64,000 nt of DNA, taken from NCBI GenBank assembly GCA_030062745.1, contig CP099840.1, forward strand, positions 34,847,101 to 34,911,100, written 5' to 3'. The notes under the pieces were generated by a model. That model ran no database searches and was not told where the DNA came from. It was given only the letters and a program-made list of their open reading frames with translations. Within the stretch, counting starts at the first letter, position 1. Every line of letters begins with the position of its first letter. Position numbers and translations under genes: made by a program. The stretch is from Capitulum mitella. Its lineage: Eukaryota; Arthropoda; Thecostraca; Pollicipedomorpha; Pollicipedidae. Shown piece by piece: positions 24,505 to 38,209 of this stretch.

Positions 24505-25640
24505 GGATGTCGGCACGGACTCGACTCTACCTGGCATTTTTCCGGCCGTGGAGACCATCTCCGACACCCGCCGTGCGGCTGCGGTTGGGAAGTAGGAGAA
24601 ATCCGCCAAGGTCTTGTCGGTTACGGTCGCAGTGCAGGTACCACCACGTACCCTCGCACTAAGCTGGGAGTGACTTCCAAGTTTTTTCGCCGTTACGGCC
24701 AAAAAGCACGCACTGCTTTCGCTCTGAAATGACTTGGAGAAGACGCCGATGCCTACTCTACCAGTACATTTATAAGTGTTACCGGCCTTCTTATCACTAA
24801 ATAGATTAATTTGCTTAAGAAAAAATGACCCGTCAAGCCACGCGTAGGCAGGATTAGGCATTCTGTTTCTGGAAACGCCAGTCCGATTTAATGAGCAGAT
24901 AATACCGCGTCGTCCCGCTGTCCCGATTGTCTGCTTGGAAAAGCACATGTTCCAGTCTGTGAATGCGGATGTCTGCCCATCAAGGTGTGGTTTAGAAAGC
25001 AAGATGAATTTCCTCTTACTTTGTTCTGTTATGCACTGTGCGAGCCAACATAAGTAATTGAAATAAAGGTCCACAACTAAAAATCTGCACAAAGTTTAGA
25101 CTGTTCCATCTCTTGACACGGTGGTCTTAAGTACAAGAAATTTTCGGCTCGTGACCATTGTTTCTTTGTTGCAATGACATCCATCCGTTTTTATTTCTGC
25201 TCAGAATGTCGGCGCTACGACAACTGACTGAAGAGGTCCGTAGAAACGTTATTCACAAATATTATAGAGATCACTGAAGCAAAGGCAAAGCATACACCGT
25301 CATGCATTTTTTTACCATGAAAGTTCGAGGAGAACGCAACACGCCCTATTACTTAAGCGTGATGACGGAATCCTATTGGTGAGAAAGTCCGGCAATGGCC
25401 GCCCAGGGGTGAAAATATAGGGTTCATCACTCCATAGGGTTCAGGCTCTGAAGGAGTACATTGTCGGAAAAGTTCGCCGCTTTCAGGCACGCGTTTCGAA
25501 AAAAATTAACATCTTTCAGCAATATGCGTCAAAGATTTGCGGCTAAAGACAGCCCTGAAGTATCATCGCTGGAAAAAAAGTCTCCGGTGCTACCGAGACA
25601 CAAAAACTGAAGCAGAACGCCAGACGTCAAAAACCCAGAT
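24505..25640. other. Intergenic stretch; no gene seen
   Basis: AT-richer sequence with no recognised domain on either strand and no clear repeats. Confidence 0.4.
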
Positions 25641-27151
25641 ACTGTCTCAGAGGCCCTCTTGTCGTCTGTGCCTTGCAGGGGCCCTGCGACCTTTTTGACG
25701 GTCTCAGGGGTTATCTGCGATGTACGGGCCAATCTTACCGTCTAAGAAACCACCTGATCTTCCTGGGGGCCCCTGACAGCATCAAGAACCCCTCAAGATT
25801 TCAAAAAGGCCAGTGTAACTGTAATTTGTGGCTCCTCTCGAGGTTGAGGAAGCCGCCCACGAATCCCCGTTCAGGGGGCCTCTGGCTGGCCAGGGTCTTC
25901 TTATGCCGTGCTAGGCACCCTCTTAAGTTCTTTCCGTCTCAGGTGCCTCTCTGGCATTTTTAGTGGTCTCATGGACCCTAGCGGTCCCAGGGGCCCTTGA
26001 GGAGTTTCAAGGAGCCTTCTTTCCATCTTAGGGGCCATCTTACCATGCCATTGTCTCATTAACACTCCCGGAGACCCTCTGACTACATCGAGAACCTTCA
26101 GCTTTTCACTCACAGTGGCCTCCTAAGGACTCAGTCCTCATCTTGGCCGTCTCAGAGGCCTTATGAGCCATGTGGCGGTCTCGGGGACACTCTGCCGTGA
26201 TGGGGCCCTTTTGAGGTCTCAGGGGTCCTTTGGGAGCTTCAGGGGCTCTCTAGGCGTCTCAGAGGTCGTCTAGCCTTCTAGAAGACCTCCCTGACTGCAT
26301 CAAGATCCCGTCAGGTTCTTACAGAGACCCCATGAAGCTCACATGGGACCCCTTCGGGGCTCCTTTTAAGTCTGACAGGGGCCCCTTCTCAGGCCACGGG
26401 GGGGGGGGACGATCGCCCCAATTGCTCCCCTTTGGATCCGCGCCTGGCCCTCGTAATCAAGCGGGGCCCCATGTGAGTAAAATTACTGTCGGTTTGTAAC
26501 AAGGTCCCGCTGAAGTGTAAAGGGAACCATGTTCGCCCGTAAGGACGTTCCTGCCGACCTGGCGGATGCCTCTTACAGGTCAGCAGGGACATCTTTATAG
26601 GAAAGCAGGGACGCCTGAATGATCGTTTAGGGACCCTGTTGGTCAGGGGGGTCACTGCCTCTCTGTAGAGGGCACCCTATCCGCCTGTAAAGGGCCCCTG
26701 TCGACCTCTGAAGACAGAGGCAGGGGCCTTATTCAAGCCCGAAAGGAGGTCCCTTCAGAGGGTGGCAGGGGCCTTTCATGGGCCGAGATGGGGCCCTTCC
26801 CAGACAAGCAATGGACTCCCCTACAAGCTAGCAGGGGCCCCTAAACGCTCATTCAGACCACGGGCCTCTGTTCATAGAACACAAAGCCTTTTTGGATATC
26901 CGGAGTACGTTTTCTTTAGGTTCGTAAGCCTTCTTTAATGCTTAATATACTCTTATTTTACTTTAATGCCCTTACTCTTATTTTTAAATATTCTTATTTT
27001 GCTTTCTCCTGTCTCTGACAGTGTAAGACGTCCTGCAGGCGCCTCACGCTATCCAAGGAACTGGGGCCTTCGGCCTCAGGGGTGCCGCTCGGCCGCCAGG
27101 GGACCCCGCTTGGCCATGGCCCCTTTGGCCCCCCTTGGCTACGCCACTGAT
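25640..27151 (-). mobile_element. Decayed GC-rich repeat with about 29-30-bp periodicity
   Basis: Phrases such as gtctcaggggcc recur every 29-30 bp between about 25640 and 26380, and agcagggac-type phrases recur between 26400 and 26860. The right boundary near 27150 reads, on the minus strand, cagtggcgtagccaaggggg, the same start as the element at 13137. A poly(G) run lies at 26398. There is no coding content. A further fragment with the same end lies near 27340-27470. Confidence 0.55.
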
Positions 27152-27479
27152 CAGGGGCACGCGGTACTTGTTTTTCAGTGTCATTATTAAGAATAAGTGT
27201 GCCCGACACCGACAATATAGGGATTCCATGTATGACGTACGACGTACATCGACCTACGTATGAATTCCATGTGTGACCATGTATGACTTACTTCCACGCT
27301 GAGCGAGGTTTCGAACCGTTTCAAACCGGTGCATCCTGAGAGAGTTTACCTTTCCCGGCCAGGGGAGCCCCTTTGGGCACTTGCCAAGGGCCCTTCGTGT
27401 GCCACGAAAAATGGGGATACTGGGAGGCTGGGACCTCTAGGAGCTTCCTGGCTACGCTACTGGTTCAGGTGCTTGTGCA

Positions 27480-30400
27480 CAGTGAGTGATACTGGCACAG
27501 TCACTAACGAAACCATCTTGTGATTTTGTCCTGGTCCAGAGGCTGTCTCTGTCTCTACTGTACCTGATCTGTCTCTGTCCATCTCTGTCTAGACGCAGTT
27601 TTTTTAATACCGTTTCTAAAATCCCGAAATCGGAGGGTACCTGAAACCCAGCACTATCGAACAATGTCATTTTCGGCTATAAACAAAACCAGTTGCTTTG
27701 GATCGTGATCGACAAAAACACGCAGAACGCGACATTTTTTATACGCTTTCATTTGCATCAACCTCAAAGAAACAGGACCAATTATTTTCACAGACATGCA
27801 CAGACAAGTGCCCTTCATTGACAGAATTGCTCAAGGAGCTTAGTAGCTCAACGGTATAAGGAATCAAAGTTTGAAACCGGGCAATGCCATAACCATTTCT
27901 TATTTCAAGACTCGGCTGCCGAAAACTTGTATGAGGCCATTTTTGCGGGAACAAAAAGAGATGTCCGCCCTCTGTCTTTGGATGGGGGGGGGGCACTTTA
28001 TCCCCGTTGCTTCGCCGCTTCCGCCACCACTGTTTATGGCGCTAGTGAAGACCCAACGTCCGCTGTGTGGCCAAAGGCGTCCACAGCGAGCTGCTGCGCC
28101 TATGCACACGGGAAAAGAAGAGAATTTCGGTTTCGTCAACGCGTCTTTGATGTTTAAACGTGGTTCCTGTCCTAAAATAAATCTTTTGCGAATTCGTGCT
28201 GATTTTTAATTGTAGATCTATAGGTGAACAGCGCGGCCTTGATCAAGTCGGAACTTGAATCAAGTCGGATCACTCCATATATTCAACTCATATCACGAAA
28301 ATGCATGAATTTCCGAGATTCCGTCTTCTGTGGCGAATTCATCTTCTGCAGTCATCACCACCACTACCTCCGAAATCACAACATTGAAACGAGGAGGCTG
28401 TGGGCTGCGACAAACCGTTCCAGCGGTCAAAAGACTACAAGTCCCCGGCTGGCGTCAAATAACTTTCGCTATTTGAACCCGTCACTTGCTCGCAACCCCG
28501 CAGCCGGCATGTCGGTTGTCGGCGGTGGCTCGGCCCGGCTGGCGTGCCTCCGCCCAGCCTTGTCGAGCGATCGCATCCAGCCTCACTGTCACCCGTCACT
28601 GATTCGAAGATTCTCCGGACGGTGACGCAAAGTGTCAGCCACGACTCCGCTGAGGCTGGACGCAGATGTTTCAGAGTTCCAACCGTTACCGTGGTCGCAT
28701 TACGAGCCGTCACTATCCGTCCTCAGCTCTGTTTCGGCTCCTTTGCCGCATGTAAATCTACGCACTATCGGCGCGGCTTGACAATCGATGAATTCCACCT
28801 TACGTCTACAGGACAATGCGAGCAAGAGCAGCTTAAAAATACAGCGAATCCGAGCTTTTGTAACTGCTCTGGAATTAAACCAACCTTCAGAAGCAATGTT
28901 TGCACTTGAGACCTACATCACCGGCAATAACTATGTTGCACCAGGCTTGTTGGGCTTGTGAACGGCCTTCGTTCAGGCCAGCCACGGACATATCCGGGAG
29001 CCCTCCTTTAAAATTTGGGAAACATCGGAAAGTCCGGTCCCGCCACGTCAGGCCGAGTAATTTTATCCAAAGGACCGAATTCCGACTCCGACCGCTAGGA
29101 CGGTTCTGGGCGAGCCCCTGACCTTCAGCTTGGTTTCGATGCAGAACGTTTCTTCGTGACATTCTGCACATAATCTCTCTCTCACTTTCTCTCTCTTGCT
29201 GCGGCCGCCACCAAGCTAACCTGCAGCTCATGGAAAAGGCAGAACACAATGCGCTATTATCTTTCTTCTGGAAATGACTAGGTGAAAACGTCGCAGCTCT
29301 TGTCACCTCGAGCTCCAGAATTAAACGGAGTCTGAGACGAAAATTGGCGGGAAGTAAATGTAACTGGCAAAGAAAAAAGAGGGTCACAGAATGGCGGTGC
29401 TAGGTACGACAGCACACCAAAGAGAGGTCGGAATGTCTTCTTATGAGGGCCAGAGTGACTGGCAGCTTCTCCAAAGTATCAGTGCTCTAGATCTCTGGCC
29501 AAGTTCTGACGGCAAGACAAGCTCTTTGTTCTGAATACATGCAGAGCACAACGTTGCATGCTCACTGCGGGAAACAACTAAGCTCCTAACGTAGCCGGCT
29601 TGTATTTAAGCAGCTTGAGTCTGGCTTGGTAGACATCTTCTCAAGATTGGTATTCAAATTCGCAGGGGCGAAGCCAGGATTTTCTTAATGGGGGAGGGGA
29701 CAGAGCACAGAATGCACTAAAATCGTACAAAAACCGCCTGCTGGGAAGTCCATGTGCAATGGTTTTCACAAAAATGCGGGCCTAAGCGGAGGGGGTCGTG
29801 CCCCAGGCCCCCTGTACGGTAAGCTACAGCTCATGTAACCCATTATCGTAGTCCGGTTCAGTCGAATTCCATGTTTCGCTGACATTTATAACGTCCCCTT
29901 CCCCTGCGTAACTCTAGAACCATTGGTCCGATTTTGATGATTCGGACGGCAACTGACAGCGTGTCACACTGAATACCAGAGTATTTCTCTTTGTTGATCA
30001 CAAGGTCATTGGTCACGCCACGGAACCTGACGGGGAACCGCGGAACCCGAACCACAGAACCCTCAGCGCCGGAGCCGTAAGCATAATGCGTTTCAAGGGA
30101 CTTACTTCTTACTTCATACCACACTCAGTGTGGTTTGGAGAAGTCTTCATTGCATTCAAAAGGCCATGGGGTTTGCCCGACTGCCAGCGCCTTCGTGCGG
30201 CGACGAAATGAGCGGCAGTGAATGCCAGGAGCGTTTTTAACTACGCGAGTAGCAACTCGCAGAGAAATGGCAGATACTACGCCGATTTGAGCGGAAAATA
30301 TTTGCAAGAGCAACCTCGTTACGGCACCGGGACAGAAATTGTGTTAACACATGGGAAAAACAAAGCGATCTGATGACTGTGTCTGGGGCACCGTTGGAAT

Positions 30401-30549
30401 GTGATCGCTTCTATATCCTTTCAACACGCGCGTATCGCAATGTTTCCCTCCCTCAAGACCACTGCATTGCGAGCAATATGTATTATTCGGCACTGTGTGC
30501 TGCAAAAGACACACAGCAACAAACACGCCAGAAAACACTTCACTTTCCG
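27480..30549. other. Intergenic stretch 3' of the helicase gene; no gene seen
   Basis: It holds a poly(G) run near 27985 and a gcgaagccaggattttc repeat end at about 29667, a motif echoed near 48137 and 49130. Open frames here have no recognised family. The helicase 3' UTR should occupy the right-hand part, but no clear poly(A) signal was found. Confidence 0.4.
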
Positions 30550-33500
30550 TTACCGTTTTCCTTTACCCCGGCCGCGCCCTCCCCCGCGACCAGCGCCCCT
30601 ACGCGGCGCACCCCCAGCCTTTCCATCCACGCCGCCCCCTCTGCCGCCGCGCCCACCGCCTCTGCCACCGCGGCTGGCCCCTCTGCCGCCGACGCCGGCG
30701 CCGGCGCCTCTGGCGGGCTGGCGTCCGCGCGCCTTGCCGACGCCGACGGTGCTCCTCTTGCGCCTCCTCTCAGCGAGCTCGCGCTGTCGCAGGATCTGGT
30801 CCGAGGAGCGCATCTCGGGCCGCTTGGAGCGCGGCGCTGCCGAGCCCAGCGCCGGGCCCGCCTGGTTCCTGCGGTGCCGGATCACTGTCGGAGCGGCGGA
30901 AACAGGTTAACCGCGGGCCGGCGCAGGGAACCGGGAGACACGAGGGCTCCGCCAAAACAAAACAAAACAAAACAAAACAAAGATAACACAGCAAAACAAA
31001 TGAAGTCAACAAGAGCGTGATGCGGTAACGGATAACACACAAAATTCATCGTTTATCATTTCACGACTCACTGGCCGAACAGAATGTTGGTCAGCCCACA
31101 CAAATTGTATTTTATACAAATTTTACACTAATTTTACCCGGCACTAACGACAGTCAATATATTCCACGTCCCGTTGCCTTCTCTGGATTTCTGCATCCGA
31201 TGCATTTTGCTAGGAAAAAATAAAACAGCTAAATACCAATGTAATGTTTGCGACACTTGCACATTTTACCAACCGTGCAACCACCTGTAAAAACGGGGTC
31301 TACTAACCCCTCTTTATTGAGACTGCTCCCCCATCCCTCAGCCCTGAGGTCCCGGTGCTCAGTGACCGAAGGTCGACCTAGACCTGACCGACCTTTGACA
31401 CCGCGACCGCCCTTCTGGGGTCCGGCGCCGTCTTCCTCGTCCTCCTGAGCGTCGACCTGGGTCTTCTTCTTCCACTCGTCGTACTTCCCCGCCTTCTGGA
31501 ACGTAGCTGGGATCCACACGCCCGACTCGGTCTTGATTTTCCGGTTCTTGCCGTCCTGGGAGGCGAATATGTACACAGACATCGCACGAGCACCCGCGAG
31601 ACCGAGAAGACAATCGACCCTGGTCGACCAAGCCTCGCCGCAGGATCGACCCCGTAGTGTCAAAGATCACTCAAACCATCAGTCAGCAACCTTTCAGCGA
31701 ACAGACGGCGACACTGGTGTCCGGTTCGGACGTAAGCAGAAGCGAAAACCTTCAAAACAATGACGATGCCCGAAAGTGAGAGTTCCTTTGCGAAAGTCTC
31801 GATCAGAACGATGTACATAAATTAAGTCGGACATCCGTCGCAAGTTTACGTCACTTTCACGCCTTGGAAGAGGCGCACGCCCTTCAAAGCACAGGACACC
31901 TCAACAGCATGCCAATGGAGGTTAACCTGAACGCGAAACACATCGCATGCTCGCTGGCCAGGAGCTCTCACGTTTGAGTTGCCCACGAACTTCTTCTTCT
32001 TGGGGTCCCAGTGTTTGGCGTTGGCTTGCCGCCGGTGGCGGGTGTCGTCGTCCATGGTCAGGTCCAGCACGGCACTGCTGGCGTCTCGCTCGAAAGCACT
32101 CGTCACCGAGTACCTGGCGGGGCGTAAGCCAGCACACGGTTACAGCAGTTTCGCCGACGTACATCACAACAGCGGCCGCCCCACGGCAGGACCCGACCGT
32201 CCACCTCCGGCTGCGGGAGAAGTACGCGCCTCTGCGTGGTCCCTGGCATGTCCTACGTACCACTCCCTCGGCCACAGGAGACGGGAATCACGCACGAAAA
32301 GGAAGGTCAGAACGCTTTCAGCTCGACGCGTTCGCTGATGTCAATGCGCACAGCTCACCACGCAACACCGTTGTTTTCGGTCATCAAGTCGTTAAGCCAG
32401 TCGTCTTTATGAAACTGGAAACAAGGACTACATGGAAACTGACAAGGCTTTCCCATCCCCCTCCAAAAAGAGCACTCCCCTTCCGCGCGACAAGATGTCT
32501 GAGGAGCCTGGCACCCAATAACGGCCATCAGCAGACCCGCACCGTGTTCGGCCGCAGCACACGGCCTCACGCTTCACGCAAACCGCCTGACTTCGTGCTC
32601 GCCCGACGGCAGCCACGCCGTGCGGAGCCGGCGCCGGCCGGCCGCGCTACTGACCCGGCCTCGGTGTGGTGGTCCTTCGCCTGGTACGGGATATAGTTCT
32701 GCTCGTCGCGGCCGGGCGGCGCCTTGCGCGGCTTCTTGGCGCGCCGCTCGCGTCTCGGGTCGTACTTCTGCCGGTCCTGCACCACGCGCTGGAACGTCTC
32801 GCTGATGGCGTCCTCCGAGGAGGCGGCGAGAGGCAGCCGCTCCGGCTCCGGCGCGCCGGCTACAGGACACGGCGGACCGGGCGTCACCGCAGCAGCGCAG
32901 GACAGAAAGAGCACGTCATCACAGCACCACCGTCAACAAAGCACTGGGCGCGGCAGCTCTGCCTCTGCGGCTACGGGAGTGTTGTCATGACACCACGCCA
33001 CAGTCCGCAGCTGCAACAGGCTGGCCGCCGTCTCGTTCCCGCAGCCGAATTTCAGAGATAAATCAGCGAGGTCCTCGACGTTACGCGACCGCTTTTCGAC
33101 ATCAACAGTTTTTTTGCCTGGGCATGTTTCCACCAGTCTCGCAAACATACACCATTTGCAGCTTCAACGACACCTGTCAGGGCACCTCAGCTCCTACTGA
33201 CGATGTGTAGCACTGTTTTTCAGTACAAGCAGAGCGATCTACCTACTGGAAATCCTACCACGACGTTTTCCTAGTCACATGGCGCAATGAGTGACCAGAA
33301 ATGTCATCTCCAAACGTCTCGTGATTCATGGCCATTCGTTCGCCACGTTTTCTTGTGCAATAGCGAGTGTTTTTGGAACCCTTCATACACAACATGGCCA
33401 TGTAAGCAGCATGTAATACATTTCGAACACACTTCACAACAGTTAGACAAAAGCGTAGCACATCATCACGTACCATATGGAAAATTTGAAAAAAGTAATA

Positions 33501-36500
33501 CGAAACGCTACCAAAGCACGCATAAAAGCATTCTGCTGCTGCCATCGGGGGCCAAGAGCAAATCGATACCCATATCATAAGACACACGACTGCTCCTGTT
33601 GCGTGACTCCAGCCGGACTCACGTTGTTGGTCGGGGTCATCTCCGTCCTCTCTGTCGGCCTTCCGTTTGGCAGCGGCGCGCTCGATGACGCGTTCGTCCC
33701 TGTTCCGCTTGGCCTTCATCACCCTGGCGCCGTTCTGGTGCGAGGTGACGCCCACCTCGAAGATGGTCTGAGGCGGCAGGCAGACCGTGAGACGCCTGGT
33801 CCGGCGAGCCGCCGCCGGCAGCGGCGTTATGGCACCGCAGCGCTCGGCGCTGGCATTCTCACGTTTCGTTTTGCTATGTGGATCAAACTGAGAGGACGTC
33901 GAGGCTAGCTGTATGTGACAATGGCGAACGATGCACCAGTACACTGGCTAAGCCCATGAACAAACGGCAAATACGCCTCACATTGTTTTCGATGAACCTT
34001 CTAAACTGCACAATGTCTCGCTGCGTTGAAATCAACACACCCCATCCGCCAAAACACGCCGCCATAAATCCCTGCCCTACATCATCTCCCACACCAGAAG
34101 CACATCTGTCTGCGCCGTCCGTTCATACGGCCAGAATCTCGCTGGCACTGACCCGGGAGGCCTTGTAGCCCCGCACGGCGTCGATGAGCCGGGCCCGTTC
34201 GTCGGCGCCGGCGGTGGCGCCGGCCGCGCGCAGCACGGAGTGCACGCCCAGCGGCCGGGACGATTCCTCCTTCATGCGGCGCACGCTGGCCGCACTGGCC
34301 GCCGGCCGCGACCGCAGGTACTGCTTGAACGCGTTCCGACTGCTGGTGAGCGCTGCACGCTGCGGAAACCAGAGCAGGGTCAGCCGGGCAAGGTCACCAC
34401 ACGTCGGCCGGTAAGGCTCATCACAGGTCGGCTGTCGGGGATCCGACAGGTGGTTCCGGGGTCAGCCGGCCGGGCCACACAGGTCAGCCGTCAGGGATCC
34501 GACAGGTGGTTCCAGGTCAGCCGGCTGGGCCACGCAGGCCAGCTGTCAGGGGTCAGACAGGTGAGGACAGGTTACGACAGGTCAGCCAGCGTCCGTCGGC
34601 CGGGCCGTGTCGGGCCGGGCCGGTCTGGGCCAGGCCGGACAGGACGAGACGAGACGAGCCGGCCACGCGACCAGAACCAGTGGAGGACAGTGTCTTCCAG
34701 CCAGAGGTCCGGTCTCGACTTTCCGTATCAGGTCTCTCACCCCGGCCCACGGTTCAGCCACAGGCGACCGATCGAAAGCCCCGACCTCTGACGTCACCGG
34801 TGACGTCACCGGTCACCAATCGCACAGCAAACGCCGCGAAAACATTCACGTCCGTCGTTCCCAGCACGGGGAGCAGTCACGCGGCGAGGAGAGACCAGCA
34901 GCCCGCTGCCGGCCGCCCCAGCCCCGCCTCCCGTCCCGCCCGCCAGCCCGCGCCGCCCCGAGCGCCGCTCCGACGGACTCACCAGGTCGCTGGACGACTC
35001 GTGCCAGAGCCGGACCCGGTCCGAGTCGGCGTCCACCAGCTCCTGCGGGATCGAGCCCAGGCAGCCGTGCCAGCTGGCGTCCTGTCGGCCGGGAGTGATC
35101 GGCGCGTGTCGGACTAGCAGGCTCAAGGACAGGCCGTTACCGGAGAACGGGCCACACACAGGGGCGGTGCAGACCGGCCTACTGAAATGGCACGCCAACC
35201 AGACTAATCTCCGACGGACCGCAAATAACAGCAAAATCGTCAAAAGCCTCAAAACTTGCATAAACACCAGCAAACCAAGGTGTCGCCTTTGATGATTTGT
35301 GCAAGAAAAAGATACTCAGTAGTCTATGGATAAGCACTTTCTTCAAAGTCTCACACTCATGACTTTCAACATATCAATGAAGGTTGTGCGTTTTCCACAG
35401 CGAAAAGTCTTCGAGCGGAACCAAGCCTACGAGGCGGAAGACGTCCAAGAGTCACGTCCCATCAAACTCACTTCACTCCAGCCGGCGTTCGGCACAAACG
35501 TCAGCTTGGAGCCCAGAAACAGGTAGAGGTCGAGGAGATAGGGCAGTTCGCTGTGGGTCAGTATGGAGTAGGCCGTTCCCGGCCGGCCAGCGCGGGCGAC
35601 GCGACCTAAAACCAGAGACAACACGGTCTGACTACGGCGCAGTGGCTCCAGCGACAGACGGCCCGCTGCTTCGCAAACTCGGCCATGGCAAACGTCATGA
35701 AACCAAGCCGCATAATAATTTACAGAAGTAAATTCCGCTGACTGTCATTTCGGCACCACAGGCCTATTTGTTGTTCGTTGGGGCCAACAAACCAGCAGGG
35801 AACAAGCTGAGCGTACAGAACTGGTTCTAAACGTCCTGCTTTGTGTGACACTGGTTTATTGCATTGGGTACTAAACGAGAACAAACTGACTACAATCACC
35901 AAACGCTAAGACCATGAACGGTGGCGGCTACCTCACGCCCAATACACCAATAAATTTTACGTAGCAGACAACATCGCCATCAAGTGACGGGGATCGAACC
36001 TACACAACTTTCCAACATAGGACGTCACCCCACATTCTACCGACCACGCTGTCAAAGAAGCTATGTCTGTGGTAAACAATAAAATAAGGCAAAGGTGACC
36101 AATGGCCTGGGGTCATGCACACGGGCGAAAAAAATGCTAGCCTGCCACAAACCAAATCTGCTTCGGCGAAATGTATCACAAACGTGTCACAAACACGGCA
36201 GCAGTTGCACGGCGGTTGCCAACTGCTCTTGTTGAATGCATAGCAGAGTTGGCAAAAAGGGAGAGTTTTTTGAAGCGGGCCTTTCACCGACCAGACCTAC
36301 ATAATGGGTGTCGTTAGTACGAACAGTTAGTAAAACAAAGTGCTGGTATGTCACTGACAGATAAAAACTAGCCCTGATTTTGAAGGCAATTTCGTACGGC
36401 GATATTTTCTGTAACTGTTCATCCACCGCAAAATAATGAAAATTCTCAGCTTGTTAAAAAAGTTGTGCTTCACAGGCCCGTATTATGTCATACACTATCG

Positions 36501-38159
36501 TACGTGAGTTAGACGTTTTTTTGTACCTTGGTTTACTGGCCCACCCATTCATACGATTGGGAAAAACGGCGCACCATTTGAGTAAATACCACAGGACCGA
36601 AAAAAACAGGCGAAACACGCATATAATAACCTGTATTTCTGTTCCCTCATTCACCAGCGAGTGCAAGCCGGGGAAGATTCCCCCGGGGCACAGGCGGGGG
36701 TCAGAGGCGCTAACTGCGGCCGTCGAGGGAGCTGGTCGGCCGGACACTCACCGACTCTGTGTACGAACAGCTTGGGCTTGGCCGGGAAGTTGTAGTTGAT
36801 GACGTTGTCCAGGTGCGGGATGTCTATACCGCGGGCAGCCACGTCCGTCACGACCAGCACGTCCACCTGACCGGGCAACGGGGCACGTCAGAGCGTTATA
36901 AACTAGTCACAACCAGCACGTCCACCTGACCAAGCAGCGGGGACTTAGAGCGTTAGAAACTAGTCACCACACCATCTGGATAGGCAAAGGGTCACAAACT
37001 CGTCATCACCAGGTCAGGTAGGGGGCACATCAGAAAGTCACTCATTAGTCACCGCCGGCACGCCCAAATGGCCAGGCAGAGGGCGCTTCACAAACACAAC
37101 TGTGCAAACAACGGGTCACAAACAACACTGCGCCCCGCCTTGGTGAGACAACAGGGCGTGTCAGCAGGACACAAACTCAAGACTACATTAGAGCAGAACG
37201 TTAGCACAAGTTCGATACACGACACGAGCGTGTTTGAGTTCCTCTCTCATGCTTAGCAACGATCGTGACAACGTCCGAAGAGAACCGACCGGAAACCAAG
37301 TATCGCGACTGAGTTGCCACGTCTTTCAAAGGTCGTGGCTTCCTAGCGTTAACCAGAGCCCCAGCGTGGTCGAATACCCGCACAGGACGGAGGGCGCCTG
37401 GCACTGCCGCTGCCCGCGGCACTGCACTCACCTTCTTGTGACGGAATTTGTCTGTGTTGATTCTGCGGGCGGCCGGGTCCAGGTCAGAGTACAGGAACGT
37501 GCAGCTGATCCGCGCCCTCTCCAGCAGCTGAAAAACACCACAGCTCGGCGTCAGTCCGCCTCCACCAGGGCCCCGCCACTGCTGCAGCGGCTGAAACACG
37601 CCACAGCTCGGCGTCAGTCCGCTCCACCAGGGCCCCGCCACTGCTGCAGCAGCTGAAACACGCCACAGCCCGGCGTCAGTCCGCTCCACCAGGGCCCCGC
37701 CACTGCTGCAGCTGCTGAAACACGCCACAGACAGGCGTCAGTCCGCTCCACCAGGGCCCCGCCACTGCTGCAGCTGCTGAAACACGCCACAGACCGGCGT
37801 CAGTCCGCTCCACCAGGGCCCCGCCACTGCTGCAGCAGCTGAAACACGCCACAGCCAGACTGTGGCGATCCACTCTGGCAGGGCCCTCACCAACTGCTGC
37901 TGGACATGAACCAAGTCACAATATACCAGCCAGCCCTAATGGCAGAACCCCAAACAGATGAAATTTTGGGTACCAAAATCTATCATCGTTCGAAACCAGT
38001 TAAAAAAATATATGTACAAAGCACATACTGCACATTTCTGCTAAGGTTGCCACAGTAGGGTATGTCGCAGAATTTTATAAGCCGAAGATACCTGAGCATG
38101 CATTACGTTGTTTTCATGACGGAATACAACCCATACTTAGTTGTCAATTAACATAACAT

Positions 38160-38209
<50 letters not shown>

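Noticed and set aside
24122..24505. 127-codon plus-strand frame as a gene
   Set aside because: Open on both strands because of GC content. No domain, splice partner or repeat of a known family was seen.
30373..31020. Plus-strand frames of up to 215 codons opposite the last helicase exon
   Set aside because: Shadow of the RGG-coding exon. The proline/alanine-rich text is the complement of Gly/Arg codons.
37201..37873. Minus-strand frames repeating an [22 protein letters not shown] peptide
   Set aside because: Translation of the 62-bp array in helicase intron 6. The real frame is only exon 37527-37432.
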